DNA of 46,114 nucleotides from Thermoguttaceae bacterium (lineage in GTDB: Bacteria; Planctomycetota; Planctomycetia; Pirellulales; Thermoguttaceae), in the NCBI GenBank assembly GCA_017557195.1, contig JAFZAL010000191.1:1-46114 (forward strand). The letters are read 5' to 3'. A program made the position numbers and the translations under genes. Numbering within the stretch: position 1 is the stretch's first letter; every line of letters begins with the position of its first letter. This document shows positions 45,820 to 46,114 of the stretch, piece after piece. Below the pieces are notes generated by a model that had not been told where the DNA came from, made no database searches, and was given only the letters and a program-made list of their open reading frames with translations.

Positions 45820-45840
45820 CGCGGACTGAGCGCCGAAGGA

Positions 45841-45931
45841 TTGTAAGCCGCAAAGAACGCAAAGAACGCATAGTTTTTAAAACTTTGCGAACATCCTCCG
45901 CTCCTCCGCGTCTCCGCGTGAGGTTTTCCAC
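45841..45931 (-). repeat. Inverted period-9/period-8 element with TTTTAAAA centre
   Basis: Plus strand: CGCAAAGAA twice (45849-45866), CGCATAG, GTTTTTAAAAC, CTTTGCG, then an 8-bp array CCTCCGCT-CCTCCGCG-TCTCCGCG and TGAGGTTTTCC. Read on the minus strand it aligns end to end with 11011-11080. Confidence 0.85.
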
Positions 45932-45942
45932 AGACTTGTCCC

Positions 45943-46114
45943 CTATTTCCTCGCCAAGAGCAGGATTTTGGATAGTATCTCGGCGGTTTTGGGGTCGTCG
46001 TCGGCGAAGGGGAGGAACATTCGTCCGCGGGTTTGGGAATGGACGGCGACGATGTCCAGCATCCCGGCTGCGCTTTGATGGCAGACGCCGCTGCCCAGGT
46101 GGACGGAGTAGTCC
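45943..46114 (-). CDS. C-terminal end of a protein cut by the window edge (DUF4132-like)
   Basis: An open minus-strand frame of 56 codons ends at the TAG at 45943-45945 and continues beyond the window. The visible end contains DYSVHLGSGVCH, AAGMLDIVAVHSQTRGR, FLPFADDDPKTAEILSKIL and LLARK. From memory this resembles the C-terminus of DUF4132/large uncharacterised proteins of planctomycetes and myxobacteria (VHxGSGVVH...FLPFxDDDPKTAEVxSK). The identification is tentative, but the conserved-looking residues make a real coding end likely. Confidence 0.7.
   Translation of the reverse strand, partial: DYSVHLGSGVCHQSAAGMLDIVAVHSQTRGRMFLPFADDDPKTAEILSKILLLARK

Overview
The window looks like a planctomycete chromosome segment (Planctomycetota; probably a Pirellulales-like lineage, though the exact placement is inference). 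The evidence is a double-length fused UvrA of the kind seen in the PVC superphylum, a secreted protease with the planctomycete N-terminal sorting motif (LESRRMLS), a PEP-CTERM surface protein, a YdjY-domain lipoprotein, a small planctomycete-type hypothetical ending in a LGYR motif, and a very Cys/Pro-rich exported protein. No rRNA, tRNA, CRISPR array, prophage or insertion sequence is visible.

Layout. 1-7131: tandem UvrA (5' end outside the window) with a C-terminal extension that is itself duplicated. 7479-9812: PEP-CTERM surface protein. 10098-16490 (minus strand): DUF58 protein, YkuE-like metallophosphoesterase, subtilisin-like protease, secretin-like protein and a small hypothetical. 16842-22683 (plus): tgt, then an ABC ATPase with degenerate motifs overlapping a giant FtsX-type permease. 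22745-29148 (mostly minus): a large secreted alpha/beta-hydrolase, a YdjY lipoprotein and a 621-aa secreted protein, with one small plus-strand membrane protein between. 29438-40785 (all minus): rimO, a GYF-PrsW membrane protease, a Gly/Tyr/Asn-tailed membrane protein, a MATE transporter, apgM, an FHA-GAF histidine kinase, a YfcE-like phosphoesterase, a small membrane protein, birA, an ECF-like sigma factor and tsaE. 41027-43369 (minus): the Cys-rich protein and trxB. 43543-45819 (plus): copper P-type ATPase. 45943-46114 (minus): C-terminal end of a further protein cut by the window edge.

Most genes are housekeeping (DNA repair, tRNA and ribosome modification, biotin, glycolysis) or cell-surface functions, and few neighbours form obvious pathways. 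Clear couplings are ABC ATPase/permease (4-nt overlap), small membrane protein/phosphoesterase (4-nt overlap), apgM/MATE (13-nt gap), sigma factor/birA (15-nt gap) and the small hypothetical/secretin-like pair (16-nt gap).

The most unusual signal is between the genes. At least a dozen intergenic tandem arrays have a period of exactly 7 bp but different unit sequences, and several begin at or contain the stop codon of the neighbouring gene. A second class has period 9 (one also period 8), arranged as inverted arms around a TTTTAAAA centre; two copies, at 11011-11080 and 45841-45931, share both ends and are clearly related. A short word of the type GGACGCAAG(CGC) recurs as a linker beside the arrays. 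Together they look like a modular, dispersed intergenic repeat system.
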